A stretch of DNA of 64,000 nt from Dyadobacter luteus. GTDB taxonomy: Bacteria; Bacteroidota; Bacteroidia; Cytophagales; Spirosomataceae. The stretch spans positions 40,613-104,612 of the forward strand of contig NZ_QNUL01000023.1 of the NCBI RefSeq assembly GCF_003383615.1, read 5' to 3'. Both the position numbers and the translations under genes were made by a program. This document shows, piece after piece, positions 54,386-62,455 of the stretch. The notes below the pieces were generated by a model, which did not search any database, was not told the origin of the DNA, and worked only from the letters and a program-made list of their open reading frames with translations. Within the stretch, counting starts at the first letter, position 1; each line of letters opens with the position of its first letter.

Positions 54386-55144
54386 TTACTGAGGTTTGTA
54401 AATACGGCTGATCAGGTTATCTATAATGTAAGACCGCATTCTGGAGTAAAATGTGTCCAGGTTTTCCAGATACCGGTGATAGAAATAGCTGAGTATCAAG
54501 CCCAGAAATAAAGCGATAAAGGTTGTGTCGAAAGAAACATTGAGGCTTTGTGTAATCAGCGGCATTCCCTCTTCTGTTTTGGCCAGGTGAAACAGACCTA
54601 TAGCTGCTGCCAGGTGAAGAATGGTGCCTATAAAACCCAGCGAAGCAATGGCGCTGATCAGGAAACGTGCTATTTCCAGTCGGCCTTCCAGCTCCGTTTT
54701 ACTATTGTCAATTTGGGCATTCAGCACCTGCAGTGTTTCACCGATCGATTGGTTGTTGCGGTATTGCGTGCAGGCCCTTTTGATAAAATCGGTCAGCAAA
54801 TAGCTCAAACCGTGTTTTTCCAGATCAATGACATTGAGTTTAATTTTAGCCACCTCCTCGGGTGAAAGAATCAACTGATCCTGAACTGGAAGCAGATTTA
54901 GTTTGAAACCTTCATTTTGCTTCTTTATAAATTTCTGGTAATCCAGAACCTCTAATAGCCCGAATATGAATGCTGTGTAAATTACGGCATGAACATATCC
55001 GCCAAAGGAACCTCCGAACGCTTCAAAGAAGCGTTTAAATCCTGCTCCTAAGGACATGGAAGCCAGAAGAATTAGCGCAAACCAGATCATAACTGCCGCC
55101 ACGATACTGATTGCCAGGTGAAAAAGTCGTTTACTGGTGATCAT
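54386..55144 (-). CDS. MotA/TolQ/ExbB-type proton channel protein
   Basis: 252 residues with four membrane helices (about 8-30, 48-68, 162-187, 203-225) and a cytoplasmic loop between helices 2 and 3, the MotA/TolQ layout. The family block is ISAIASLGFIGTILHLAAAIG, and the last helix VSFDTTFIALFLGLILSYF carries the Thr/Asp-containing face lining the proton path. With an ExbD/MotB-like partner it would form a rotary or rocking motor driven by the proton gradient. The partner is encoded 35 bp upstream (55180-56043). No TonB, OmpA-type MotB or gliding GldL gene is present. Confidence 0.85.
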   Translation of the reverse strand: MITSKRLFHLAISIVAAVMIWFALILLASMSLGAGFKRFFEAFGGSFGGYVHAVIYTAFIFGLLEVLDYQKFIKKQNEGFKLNLLPVQDQLILSPEEVAKIKLNVIDLEKHGLSYLLTDFIKRACTQYRNNQSIGETLQVLNAQIDNSKTELEGRLEIARFLISAIASLGFIGTILHLAAAIGLFHLAKTEEGMPLITQSLNVSFDTTFIALFLGLILSYFYHRYLENLDTFYSRMRSYIIDNLISRIYKPQ

Positions 55145-55179
55145 TTGTGAATATTTTTTGAGTGATCCTGAGACTATAT

Positions 55180-56043
55180 TTAGTTTTTTACAAGCTGAAA
55201 GTCGCCGTTGTCGGGGAGGGTTACGGTACCGAGCAGTACTCTTTCCGCACCAAGTTGCAGGGTTCCTGAGAATGGTTCACCTTTTTCCTCGCCCGCCTCA
55301 CTTTTCGAATAAACCAGCCCACGCACATGCACCGAAGTGTTGTTTTTGGTACTTTCCTTGAAGCGTGCATAAATCTTGTATTCACCAGGAAGTATCTTGT
55401 CAAACTGGCGTACGGCTTCCTGTGTAGTTCTGAGATCGCTTCCGAAAAACCTGGTTTTCGCCTTGCCACTGTCCCATTGTCCGATATCCTTGATTTCCCG
55501 TGCTCCGCCAGAGACGCATTTGCTTCCTTTACAAACGAACAAGTCGACGTTGTCGGCAATGTCTGCCCAGCTTACTTCAAAGGATACCTTACAAGGTACA
55601 CCGGGCGGATCGCCCAGGTATTTGCTTCTTTTTGGATCTTCAGGACGAGCAGGTAGCGGTTTTGCAGTTGCCGTATCGGCTTTTTCCGTTTTGCCTGGGG
55701 ACTTTATAGTTGCCGCTGCCGTCCTTTCGCTGACACGCTCCGGAAGTTCTGAGTATTCCGGGCAATCGGGGCATGCTTCAGGTCCGGGTAGTTCTCGGTA
55801 ATCAGCCAAAACTACGAGTAAAGTGTCACCGGGTTTTTTATGTCTGAGACTATCATGAATGGTTGCAAAAAACTGACGGTGCAGCGTATCGTATGACATC
55901 GCAAGCTGCTGTTTGCCGGAAGGTGATGAGCCGCCTTTGGGTACTGCTATGAAAAGAAAGATTACAGCTCCCAATGCTCCGCAAATCACGTCCAGAAATG
56001 ATATGTTAAAAATTTGAGGTTCGCGATTTCTGGCCATAGTCAA
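55180..56043 (-). CDS. ExbD/MotB-like protein with C-terminal beta-sandwich domain
   Basis: 287 residues. A single membrane helix at about 12-34 carries Asp18 in FNISFLDVICGALGAVIF, matching the proton-carrying Asp of ExbD/MotB. An alpha/linker part (about 35-150, Pro/Lys-rich, with a CPDCPEY motif) leads to a C-terminal domain (CKVSFEVSWADIADNVDLFV, VRQFDKILPGEYKIYARF) resembling the YfaP/DUF2135 beta-sandwich. No peptidoglycan-binding OmpA domain or ExbD periplasmic fold is visible. Stator partner of the TolQ-like protein encoded 35 bp downstream. The DUF2135 match is by eye. Confidence 0.72.
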   Translation of the reverse strand: MTMARNREPQIFNISFLDVICGALGAVIFLFIAVPKGGSSPSGKQQLAMSYDTLHRQFFATIHDSLRHKKPGDTLLVVLADYRELPGPEACPDCPEYSELPERVSERTAAATIKSPGKTEKADTATAKPLPARPEDPKRSKYLGDPPGVPCKVSFEVSWADIADNVDLFVCKGSKCVSGGAREIKDIGQWDSGKAKTRFFGSDLRTTQEAVRQFDKILPGEYKIYARFKESTKNNTSVHVRGLVYSKSEAGEEKGEPFSGTLQLGAERVLLGTVTLPDNGDFQLVKN

Positions 56044-56063
56044 AATGGTTTGATCGTTATGAG

Positions 56064-56330
56064 TTAACCCGTTTTAAGGTTACGTGTAAAAGGGCTCAGG
56101 TTTTTATCGGTTTGGTGCCGGGCCGATTTATCCAACGGAAACCGGCATTCCGGGCATCTGAGCAGGTCTGAACCAATATGGTTACCACAATTGACACACA
56201 TGACACTTTCTGTAACAGGTGCCTGGTATTGCTGGTCGGGTGTAATGGTGAAATCCCCGGGAATCCGGCATTGCGTGCAGATCGTAACCTGCTGTTGATG
56301 CACACAGCCACAGTTATTACAAATCAGCAT
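56064..56330 (-). CDS. double zinc-ribbon protein
   Basis: 88 residues. Eight cysteines in four CxxC pairs (4/7, 18/21, 45/48, 59/62) form two zinc ribbons, followed by a short basic tail. No signal peptide or membrane helix, so it should be cytoplasmic. It lies 20-21 bp from its neighbours, the outer-membrane-barrel gene before it and the ExbD-like gene after it. A zinc ribbon inside an envelope-motor operon is unusual; it may be an adaptor to the cytoplasmic face of the channel. That role is inference. Confidence 0.78.
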   Translation of the reverse strand: MLICNNCGCVHQQQVTICTQCRIPGDFTITPDQQYQAPVTESVMCVNCGNHIGSDLLRCPECRFPLDKSARHQTDKNLSPFTRNLKTG

Positions 56331-56351
56331 AGCAGAATGAGTTTGGAGGCG

Positions 56352-57089
56352 TTAGTACTTGTCAGAAAAAGTAAAGTGGTGTGTATAGCTGACGCCCAGA
56401 ATCGTGGACACATTCATGACTTTTCCGTCAATGCGTCTTGCCTGTGCATTACGTTCGTTGATGGCATTGAAGCCCAGGTCCCACATGATATTGACACCCA
56501 ATTTGCCCTTTTCGCCTACGCGCATCAGCATGCCCGGCCCAAGCATAAATCCCGGCTGAAAACGACGGTATGTATTATTGATACCTTTCCCAAAGCGTAT
56601 CGTTCCTGACTGGCTTTCTGATCCCACATTAGCCACTTCCAGTTCAAGGCGGGAACTCCCGGTAAGCCCGATGTTAAAAGTTGGACCGGCAGAAGCCACC
56701 AAACCGAATTTATCACCAAAGAACTGATAACGGAATAGGAGGGGAATATTAATGAATGAAGTGTTCTCTCTGCCTTTCAGATAGCCAACATAGTTGCCAT
56801 CAAGACGATAATTGTCAGTTTCAGATTTAGTCCCCTTCTGAATAAAGTTAATTCCGGAAACAACGGCCATCTTGCCAAATTCTGCTCCGAAGACGACCCC
56901 ACCATTCAATCCGGGTTTGGCACTGGAAGACGTCCAGGTATTGGCAAAATCGCCCGTGTAACTATACAGTGAGAGATTTCCTCCACCCATACCTCCTACG
57001 AAAATGGAGGTATTCTGGGCAGAAGCATAGTAAGGAAGTGTGCATAGCGTGATCAGTGTGAGAATGAGTGTCTTTTTCATAGTCGTCAA
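56352..57089 (-). CDS. outer-membrane beta-barrel protein (PorT-like)
   Basis: 245 residues. Signal peptide (TLILTLITLCTLPYYASAQ) and an eight-strand-type barrel (NTSIFVGGMGGGNLSLYS, AKPGLNGGVVFGAEFGKMAV, SFINIPLLFRYQFF, FGLVASAGPTFNIGL, FQPGFMLGPGMLMRV, STILGVSYTHHFTFS). It belongs to the broad outer-membrane-barrel/PorT-like group. First gene of the run leading to the proton-channel module; start is ATG 57089 or the fourth codon (57080). A CAACTTTG box on the minus strand (57137-57130) could be its promoter. Confidence 0.8.
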   Translation of the reverse strand: MTTMKKTLILTLITLCTLPYYASAQNTSIFVGGMGGGNLSLYSYTGDFANTWTSSSAKPGLNGGVVFGAEFGKMAVVSGINFIQKGTKSETDNYRLDGNYVGYLKGRENTSFINIPLLFRYQFFGDKFGLVASAGPTFNIGLTGSSRLELEVANVGSESQSGTIRFGKGINNTYRRFQPGFMLGPGMLMRVGEKGKLGVNIMWDLGFNAINERNAQARRIDGKVMNVSTILGVSYTHHFTFSDKY

Positions 57090-57157
57090 GTTTTACGGTG
57101 TGTTTTGAATGAGTAATAATTGGTTTTGCAAAGTTGGGATATAGAGCAGAGCCATAC

Positions 57158-57212
57158 TATCCCTGAAATCAGCCATTTTTTCAGGTAAGTAAAATGGCTG
57201 ATTTCAGGGATA
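57158..57212. repeat. perfect 22-bp inverted repeat in a divergent regulatory region
   Basis: The arms at 57158-57179 and 57191-57212 are exact reverse complements (core CCCTGAAATCAGCCATTTT) with an 11-base loop. The repeat lies between the divergent operon start (57089) and the 57266 gene, next to the -33 side of the inferred minus-strand promoter. It could be an operator, a cruciform or a bidirectional terminator; I could not find a second copy in the window by eye. Confidence 0.85.
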
Positions 57213-57265
57213 GAAAATGACCGGAGCCTTGCCGAGCTTTGTGGTTGAACTAATCAGTCACCACT

Positions 57266-57685
57266 ATGAGAATTTACATGTTAGCATTGTTGATTGCAGC
57301 CCCCATATGGGCTAGCGGTCAGGATCAGGCATTGCAAAAGGGAAATGCCGTTTACATTGAAGCCAATAAAAGCGACGTAGGACAAAGCGCTGCACAGGAA
57401 TTGGCAGGTGCCTTGAAGGAGTGGGGGTACTGGAATGTAGCTGGTTCTAAATCCAGCGCAGATTTTATTATCAAGCTGGACAGCAAGGTTTCCGGTGGTG
57501 TAACCTGGACTTCCTGGGGTGGGAAATCGGTAGCACTGAGTGCCTCTATGGTGAACAAAAAAGGAGATCAGCTATGGCAGTCTGAATACTATAAAGCCAG
57601 TCCGAACGGAGCAAACGGGTACAACTCCCAGTCAGCATCGGTGAAAAAACTGACGAAGGCGATCAGGAGGAAGTTTGACAGATAG
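57266..57685 (+). CDS. small exported hypothetical protein
   Basis: 139 residues with signal peptide (MLALLIAAPIWASGQ). The mature part (NAVYIEANKSDVGQSAAQEL, ADFIIKLDSKVSGGVTWTSWG, WQSEYYKASPNGANGYN) alternates helices and strands and ends with a basic helix. It resembles periplasmic DUF-type proteins that bind nucleotides or peptidoglycan, but no family is certain. It is divergent from the envelope-motor operon across the 22-bp inverted repeat and convergent with the LytTR regulator, 10 bp apart. Confidence 0.65.
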   Translation: MRIYMLALLIAAPIWASGQDQALQKGNAVYIEANKSDVGQSAAQELAGALKEWGYWNVAGSKSSADFIIKLDSKVSGGVTWTSWGGKSVALSASMVNKKGDQLWQSEYYKASPNGANGYNSQSASVKKLTKAIRRKFDR

Positions 57686-57695
57686 GGACTGATGT

Positions 57696-58454
57696 CTAAC
57701 TGTTCTTAACGACAGTAAGTCTTTCAAGTAATGCTTTTCGACGTCCATCAGGAATAGGGATGGAGTGAGCCTGCAGATAGAGGGTCGCTCCATCTATTCT
57801 CGTTACATGACTTAGGTTTACCAGAAATGACCGGGAGAGTTCGAAAAATTGCGAAGGCAGCCGTGAGGCTATGCGGCCTTTGTTAACAAAAGCAAGCACT
57901 GCAGAACCGTTATTTTGATGAAGTCTTTTACTTTCAGTCTGGGTAAGAAACAACTGAGCATTTATGCGTTCTGCTTTTACATAGAGAATCTCATTAATTT
58001 TTACGCTGACGAGTCCATTTACTGTCGGGAGAAAAATATGTTCTGTTTCTATTTTTGATGGGCTCGGCAAATTCCCTTCATTGAAGTTATGTAAAGCAAT
58101 TTCTATTTGCACTTGTAATTCCTTCATTCTGATTGGTTTTTGCAGGAAAGCCGCAGGGAAAGTTCTTTTAATCCTGTCTCCAATGACTAATGGTGTATTA
58201 CCTGTTATGTAAATGATCGGAATCCATTTTATTCTGACAAGTTCACTTGCCGTAATAATTCCATCCTCAGGGCCATCAAGCTCAATATCGATCAGTGCCA
58301 GGTCTACGTCACACCGCTTCATTAATTCAACTGCATTTTCCAGGTTGCTAGCTATGCCCGCAATACCAATCCCTTCCTTTTCCAGACTAAGTTTTATATT
58401 GGTGGCCAGCAAAATATCATTCTCTACAATTAAAATATTAATGGCTGTACTCAT
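57696..58454 (-). CDS. LytTR-family response regulator
   Basis: 252 residues. Receiver (ILIVENDILLATNIKLSL, phospho-Asp in LALIDIELDGPEDG, Lys in FLQKPIRMKEL) and C-terminal LytTR DNA-binding domain (VKINEILYVKAERINAQLFL, FFELSRSFLVNLSHVTRI). Its start overlaps the end of the sensor-kinase gene by 17 bp, so it is the cognate regulator of that kinase. A receiver of this type is normally phosphorylated by HisKA_2 kinases. Confidence 0.93.
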   Translation of the reverse strand: MSTAINILIVENDILLATNIKLSLEKEGIGIAGIASNLENAVELMKRCDVDLALIDIELDGPEDGIITASELVRIKWIPIIYITGNTPLVIGDRIKRTFPAAFLQKPIRMKELQVQIEIALHNFNEGNLPSPSKIETEHIFLPTVNGLVSVKINEILYVKAERINAQLFLTQTESKRLHQNNGSAVLAFVNKGRIASRLPSQFFELSRSFLVNLSHVTRIDGATLYLQAHSIPIPDGRRKALLERLTVVKNS

Positions 58455-60294
58455 GAATTATATTTGGATCGTTAGCTCTTTTAGCGATTTTTGATTTCCA
58501 GGTATCTGTAATTGGAATAGTCATGGTGTATGAAAAGCCTCCTTCTGTGTTGAAATGTCCGGTGGCCTTGAGTTGAGTCGTTAGCATTGTGATCAGATTT
58601 ATACCAAATCCATTGCCTTCGGATGCTGGTGATACGCCCGGGCCATTATCCGAAAAATAAACGTTTATCTCACCTTCACGTTCTTCACACTTGGCGGTTA
58701 ATTGGGCGGTGGCCTCATTCAAACCATACTTACATGCATTCGTGGTTAATTCATTCAATATAAGTCCAAATGAAACCGCTTTTTCTGAACTTAGCCAGCA
58801 GGGTTTTATGTCGAAAATAGTTTTTATTTGGCTTTTATGATAGATCTTTAACACGCTATTTACGAGATCTTTGATGTAGTGCTCCAGGTTGATTTTAGCA
58901 AGGTCGTCGGCCTGATACAATTGGTGATGAACCATGGTCATTGATTCGACACGGAGCAAACTTTCCTGCAACACTTGTATCGTAGCGTCGTCGGAAACGT
59001 TGAACAGCTGCAAGTTCAACAGATTACATACAGATTGCAGATCATTCTTTGTTCTATGACTCTGCTCGCGAATCAGCAACGCGTTATGCCTGCTCACCGA
59101 AAGGTATTTTTTATACAGGATTCCGAAGAATAGTGCCGTCATCAATGACACAGCCAGGAGTAGGGAAATGGTCCATGTCATTTTGTTTTGGATTTTAGCA
59201 TTATTCTGTAAAATCCGGACCTCATTCTGCCGGGCTTTTAACTCTACTTCTTTTAATTCACCTTCGTGTATTTTTCTGATTCCATCAACGGATTGTCTTC
59301 CATATAACTGAGCATTTGCCACGTCTAATTCATAGGCACGATGGACATGAAAGTAGGCTTTCGCCCAATGCTCCTGTGTGGCGTAAAATCTGGCGCGGGC
59401 TATATGCAAACTTTGCTTTAGATTGTCAGTAATTTCAGGATACTTTACCAGATTCTCAGCATTGATTAGCCATTTTTCGGCTTTGGGGTAGTTCGATTTG
59501 TCGAGGTAAATATCGACAGCATCCAGAGATAAATGTAATTCGTTTCTTTTAAAATTTTGACTTTTAAAGATATGAGCAGCCTGATTTACATATTTTTCAT
59601 ATTGCCGGATATCTCCTTTTTGTATGAAGCAATTGGACAAATGTCTGTAATTCTCACCAACGTCACCATGAAACCCAAGAGGGATGGCATGAACGTTGGA
59701 TTGTCTGAAATAGTGGATGGCGCTGTCTAGAAAAGGATTTACGGCAAGACTGATACTGTGATCTTTATTTGCTTTGGCAAGGTGCATAAATGAAGTTCCC
59801 ACTGCCGTGTAGGCTGTCATCAAACCTCTTTTCTTTCCGTCTTTTTGAAAATTAAACAGTGCTTTTCTTGCATAAAATGCAGAAGATTGATGCGTTCCCA
59901 ATATAATTTGAATTTCCTGCATCCGCATGTAAATTTTACCTATGTCTTCAAAATTACCTATACGTTCCCGGATTCTTAAAGCTTTTAAAAGCCACCTTTG
60001 TCCTTCTGCATAATCACTTAAGGCAATATGTCGTTTGCCCAGTAAATAAGAATTTTCGGCTATCGCTACAGAATCGCCTTTTGCAACAGCCAGATTGTAT
60101 TCTTTTGTAGTTTCTAAAAGTCTCTCATAAGGATCCCTGGTATTAGGTTTATCCTGAAAGGCGAAGCTCATGGATATCGAAAAAATACTGATAGTCAGAG
60201 AAATAAGAATTGTTTTTTTTCGGGTACTCTCAGAGTGATTAAGGAACAGCGATTTGTATTGCTTGTGAAGTTTCAGATTTTTCTCCGTCATCAT
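58438..60294 (-). CDS. TPR-containing sensor histidine kinase (HisKA_2 type)
   Basis: 618 residues. Membrane segment near residue 28-46 (TILISLTISIFSISMSFAF), periplasmic TPR array (about 55-340), second membrane helix (MTWTISLLLAVSLMTALFFG), then phospho-acceptor ALLIREQSHRTKNDLQSV and HATPase (FGLILNELTTNACKYGL, FSDNGPGVSP, GFGINLITMLTTQL). Same build as the kinase at 50869 but with the HisKA_2 histidine. It pairs with the overlapping LytTR regulator. Confidence 0.92.
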   Translation of the reverse strand: MMTEKNLKLHKQYKSLFLNHSESTRKKTILISLTISIFSISMSFAFQDKPNTRDPYERLLETTKEYNLAVAKGDSVAIAENSYLLGKRHIALSDYAEGQRWLLKALRIRERIGNFEDIGKIYMRMQEIQIILGTHQSSAFYARKALFNFQKDGKKRGLMTAYTAVGTSFMHLAKANKDHSISLAVNPFLDSAIHYFRQSNVHAIPLGFHGDVGENYRHLSNCFIQKGDIRQYEKYVNQAAHIFKSQNFKRNELHLSLDAVDIYLDKSNYPKAEKWLINAENLVKYPEITDNLKQSLHIARARFYATQEHWAKAYFHVHRAYELDVANAQLYGRQSVDGIRKIHEGELKEVELKARQNEVRILQNNAKIQNKMTWTISLLLAVSLMTALFFGILYKKYLSVSRHNALLIREQSHRTKNDLQSVCNLLNLQLFNVSDDATIQVLQESLLRVESMTMVHHQLYQADDLAKINLEHYIKDLVNSVLKIYHKSQIKTIFDIKPCWLSSEKAVSFGLILNELTTNACKYGLNEATAQLTAKCEEREGEINVYFSDNGPGVSPASEGNGFGINLITMLTTQLKATGHFNTEGGFSYTMTIPITDTWKSKIAKRANDPNIIHEYSH

Positions 60295-60528
60295 TTCATA
60301 ACGTTTTTAAAGGAAGGTGTTGAGTTGCTGGTAAGATAGAAATAATTAAGGAGTGCTAAAATGAAAGTATGTAAAAAAGTCACCGGTTTTCAGGATTTAA
60401 TAGGTGTCTTGTAAATCCGGGAAGTAATTATCATTTGTTGGGAAATCATTTAGCCTGTTTGGGAAAAAACTGATTGGGTACAACGTGTATATGTATTGTT
60501 TTGACATGTATAATCCCCTTTACAACTC

Positions 60529-61329
60529 ATGTCAACGTTCAGAAAACTTTTTGCTACCGCCACTCTGGCCAGTGTTTTATTAGCAACACAGGGCTTTACC
60601 CAAAGCACACCAGAAGTACTAACCAATCAAACCATTATCTCGCTTACCAAAGCTGGTCTCGACAAATCAGTGATTATCACTACAATCAACAACGGGGAGA
60701 ATAAGTTTAATGTCTCATCCGCTATGCTTATTAACCTTAAGAAGCAGGGGGTTGCCAATGAGGTCATTTCGGCGATGGTGGAAAACGCTGCCAAAAGCGA
60801 AAGTCCTAAAGCATTGCCGGCGGAAAAAACTACAGGTGCAAAGCCAGTAAAGGAAAAGCAGATTGCGGCAAAGGTGGAACTCATTAATCATCCTTATCTG
60901 TATGTAGCCGGTAATAAAGAATTGAAAGCGCTGGAAAAGAATATAGCCAACACAGCCACAAAATTAAAAGCGTTCGGATATGGCGGTGCTACTGCACAGT
61001 ACGAAATTTCCGGCACCAGTGCAGGAGTACGTTCGCAGGCAACCGATTCGGTGAGCTTTCTGGTCAATACTGGGGCAGGAGCGCCGGAGTTTGTTTTATT
61101 CAAAACCAAAATTGAAAAGGGCAAACGTACCGCTGCTCATTTCTCTGCAAAACCTACCGGAGGAGCCAAGTCGGGCAACAACACTATCAGTTGCAACATA
61201 TTGCCCGCCGGCAACGGAGTATATAAGCTGGTCCCTTCACAAAAGCTGGAGAAGGGAGAGTATTTCTTTGCCGGTAAACCAAACGGTAGTGCCAATGCAA
61301 TAGACGTATATGCGTTTGCGGTCGATTGA
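60529..61329 (+). CDS. exported hypothetical protein with an N-terminal helical repeat domain
   Basis: 266 residues with signal peptide (ATATLASVLLATQGFTQS). The region 30-90 (NQTIISLTKAGLDKSVIITT, SAMLINLKKQGVANEVISAM) is a helical module I have seen at the N-terminus of many Bacteroidota exported proteins: LTKAGL.K.VI, then LK..GV...VI..M. A Lys/Ala-rich linker follows, then a beta-rich C-terminal domain (SVSFLVNTGAGAPEFVLFK, YKLVPSQKLEKGEYFFAG). Function unknown. A separate lipoprotein gene follows 89 bp later. Confidence 0.68.
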   Translation: MSTFRKLFATATLASVLLATQGFTQSTPEVLTNQTIISLTKAGLDKSVIITTINNGENKFNVSSAMLINLKKQGVANEVISAMVENAAKSESPKALPAEKTTGAKPVKEKQIAAKVELINHPYLYVAGNKELKALEKNIANTATKLKAFGYGGATAQYEISGTSAGVRSQATDSVSFLVNTGAGAPEFVLFKTKIEKGKRTAAHFSAKPTGGAKSGNNTISCNILPAGNGVYKLVPSQKLEKGEYFFAGKPNGSANAIDVYAFAVD

Positions 61330-61418
61330 TATGCATTGTCAATTACAATTATCTTTTTACTGTTTTGGCGGATACTCTTTAATATATTTTGTAAAAAATC
61401 AACTTCAGGAACTGACCT

Positions 61419-62174
61419 ATGAAAAAATCAACATGTTTACCTGTTTTCCTAATGCTATGTTTAATATTATTAGGAGCATGCTCAAAGGACACGGCACCTC
61501 AACCTGAGCAACCTGCTATTGAAAAAACCAAGGCGGAATTGAGTACTGAAATTCTAGGTAAATGGACTTTGGGACTCGAATCCGTGAGAACTTTGGCAGA
61601 AACGGGTTCGATAGAATTTCTGGCAGACAGTACATTTATTTATCAGGAACTTAACAAGAACGGTGTTGTAGGGAAATATCTGGTGGTGAGTGGTAATGAA
61701 ATTACACTGGCAAACAATGGTAAGGTCTCTGGCATTTCTATTGAGGGGACAAAATTATCCGGTAGTGTTACCTGGAATGCCAACACGGTGAAAGTAAGCG
61801 GGGATAAGGTATCGATAGCTATCACAGGATCAAAAACGGAGTTGCTCGCTAGAGCCTGGACTCTGACAAAGTTTGAGGACGGATATATTTTGAACGATAA
61901 TGATCTCGGTGCTGATAAAATTAATGTCATTTTTTCTAAGGCAGGTACATACTTTGGTCAGTTTTTGGCAGGTACTCATATCGTTGAGGAAGCCAATATG
62001 AATTGGAAGTGGCATTCCACAAAATCGGACCGGCTTGTATATTGGGAAACCGGAAGTCAGGTTAATGAAGAAAAAAATTATGTGATAATCAGAGAATTGA
62101 CGAGTTCAATTCTGAAAACTACCGAATATACGGATGGTGAAGAGACCAATTTTACGTTTATACCACTGAAATAA
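61419..62174 (+). CDS. lipocalin-like lipoprotein
   Basis: 251 residues. Lipobox MLCLILLGACSKD (Cys21). Two similar beta-domains follow: EILGKWTLGLESVRTLAETG with STFIYQELNKNGVVGKYLVV (about 44-90), and LLARAWTLTKFEDGYILNDN with YVIIRELTSSILKTTEY (about 145-245). Each starts with the (K/R)xWxL pattern of lipocalin-like Bacteroidota lipoproteins. Ligand unknown. Confidence 0.7.
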   Translation: MKKSTCLPVFLMLCLILLGACSKDTAPQPEQPAIEKTKAELSTEILGKWTLGLESVRTLAETGSIEFLADSTFIYQELNKNGVVGKYLVVSGNEITLANNGKVSGISIEGTKLSGSVTWNANTVKVSGDKVSIAITGSKTELLARAWTLTKFEDGYILNDNDLGADKINVIFSKAGTYFGQFLAGTHIVEEANMNWKWHSTKSDRLVYWETGSQVNEEKNYVIIRELTSSILKTTEYTDGEETNFTFIPLK

Positions 62175-62191
62175 TAAACGGAGATGGAAAA

Positions 62192-62389
62192 ATGGAGTAT
62201 GCTGTGCGATCCGAAGGCCGGGATTGTTGCGGGTCTTGGGGGTGCTCTTTAAACGTGTACCGTGACGGTGGACGAAAGCAGATAGACCTGGCAGATTATC
62301 TAGATGACGTGAAACCTTCAAGAAACGGAGTAATATCAAGCAAGGGGATTTTGATTCCCTTTAACAAGATTGCCGTATACCCGAAGTAA
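62192..62389 (+). CDS. small hypothetical protein (low certainty)
   Basis: 65 residues, Cys-rich near the start (CCGSWGCSLNVYR) and without signal peptide. It begins 17 bp after the lipoprotein stop. It is short, has no family, and could be a decayed fragment; I give it low weight. Confidence 0.35.
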   Translation: MEYAVRSEGRDCCGSWGCSLNVYRDGGRKQIDLADYLDDVKPSRNGVISSKGILIPFNKIAVYPK

Positions 62390-62455
62390 TGGAACCTAAT
62401 AGACTTGCCTGAGTTTCAAACATTCTTGATTACAAACACCTAAACCTTATATACT

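Noticed and set aside
54386..56043. Gliding motor GldL/GldM or ordinary TonB-ExbBD
   Set aside because: GldL has two helices and GldM a long periplasmic rod; no TonB gene is adjacent and the ExbD-like C-terminus differs.
50242..57089. Zorya-type anti-phage system
   Set aside because: A TolQ/MotA-like and ExbD/MotB-like pair is present, but no ZorC/ZorD-like gene or OmpA domain was found.
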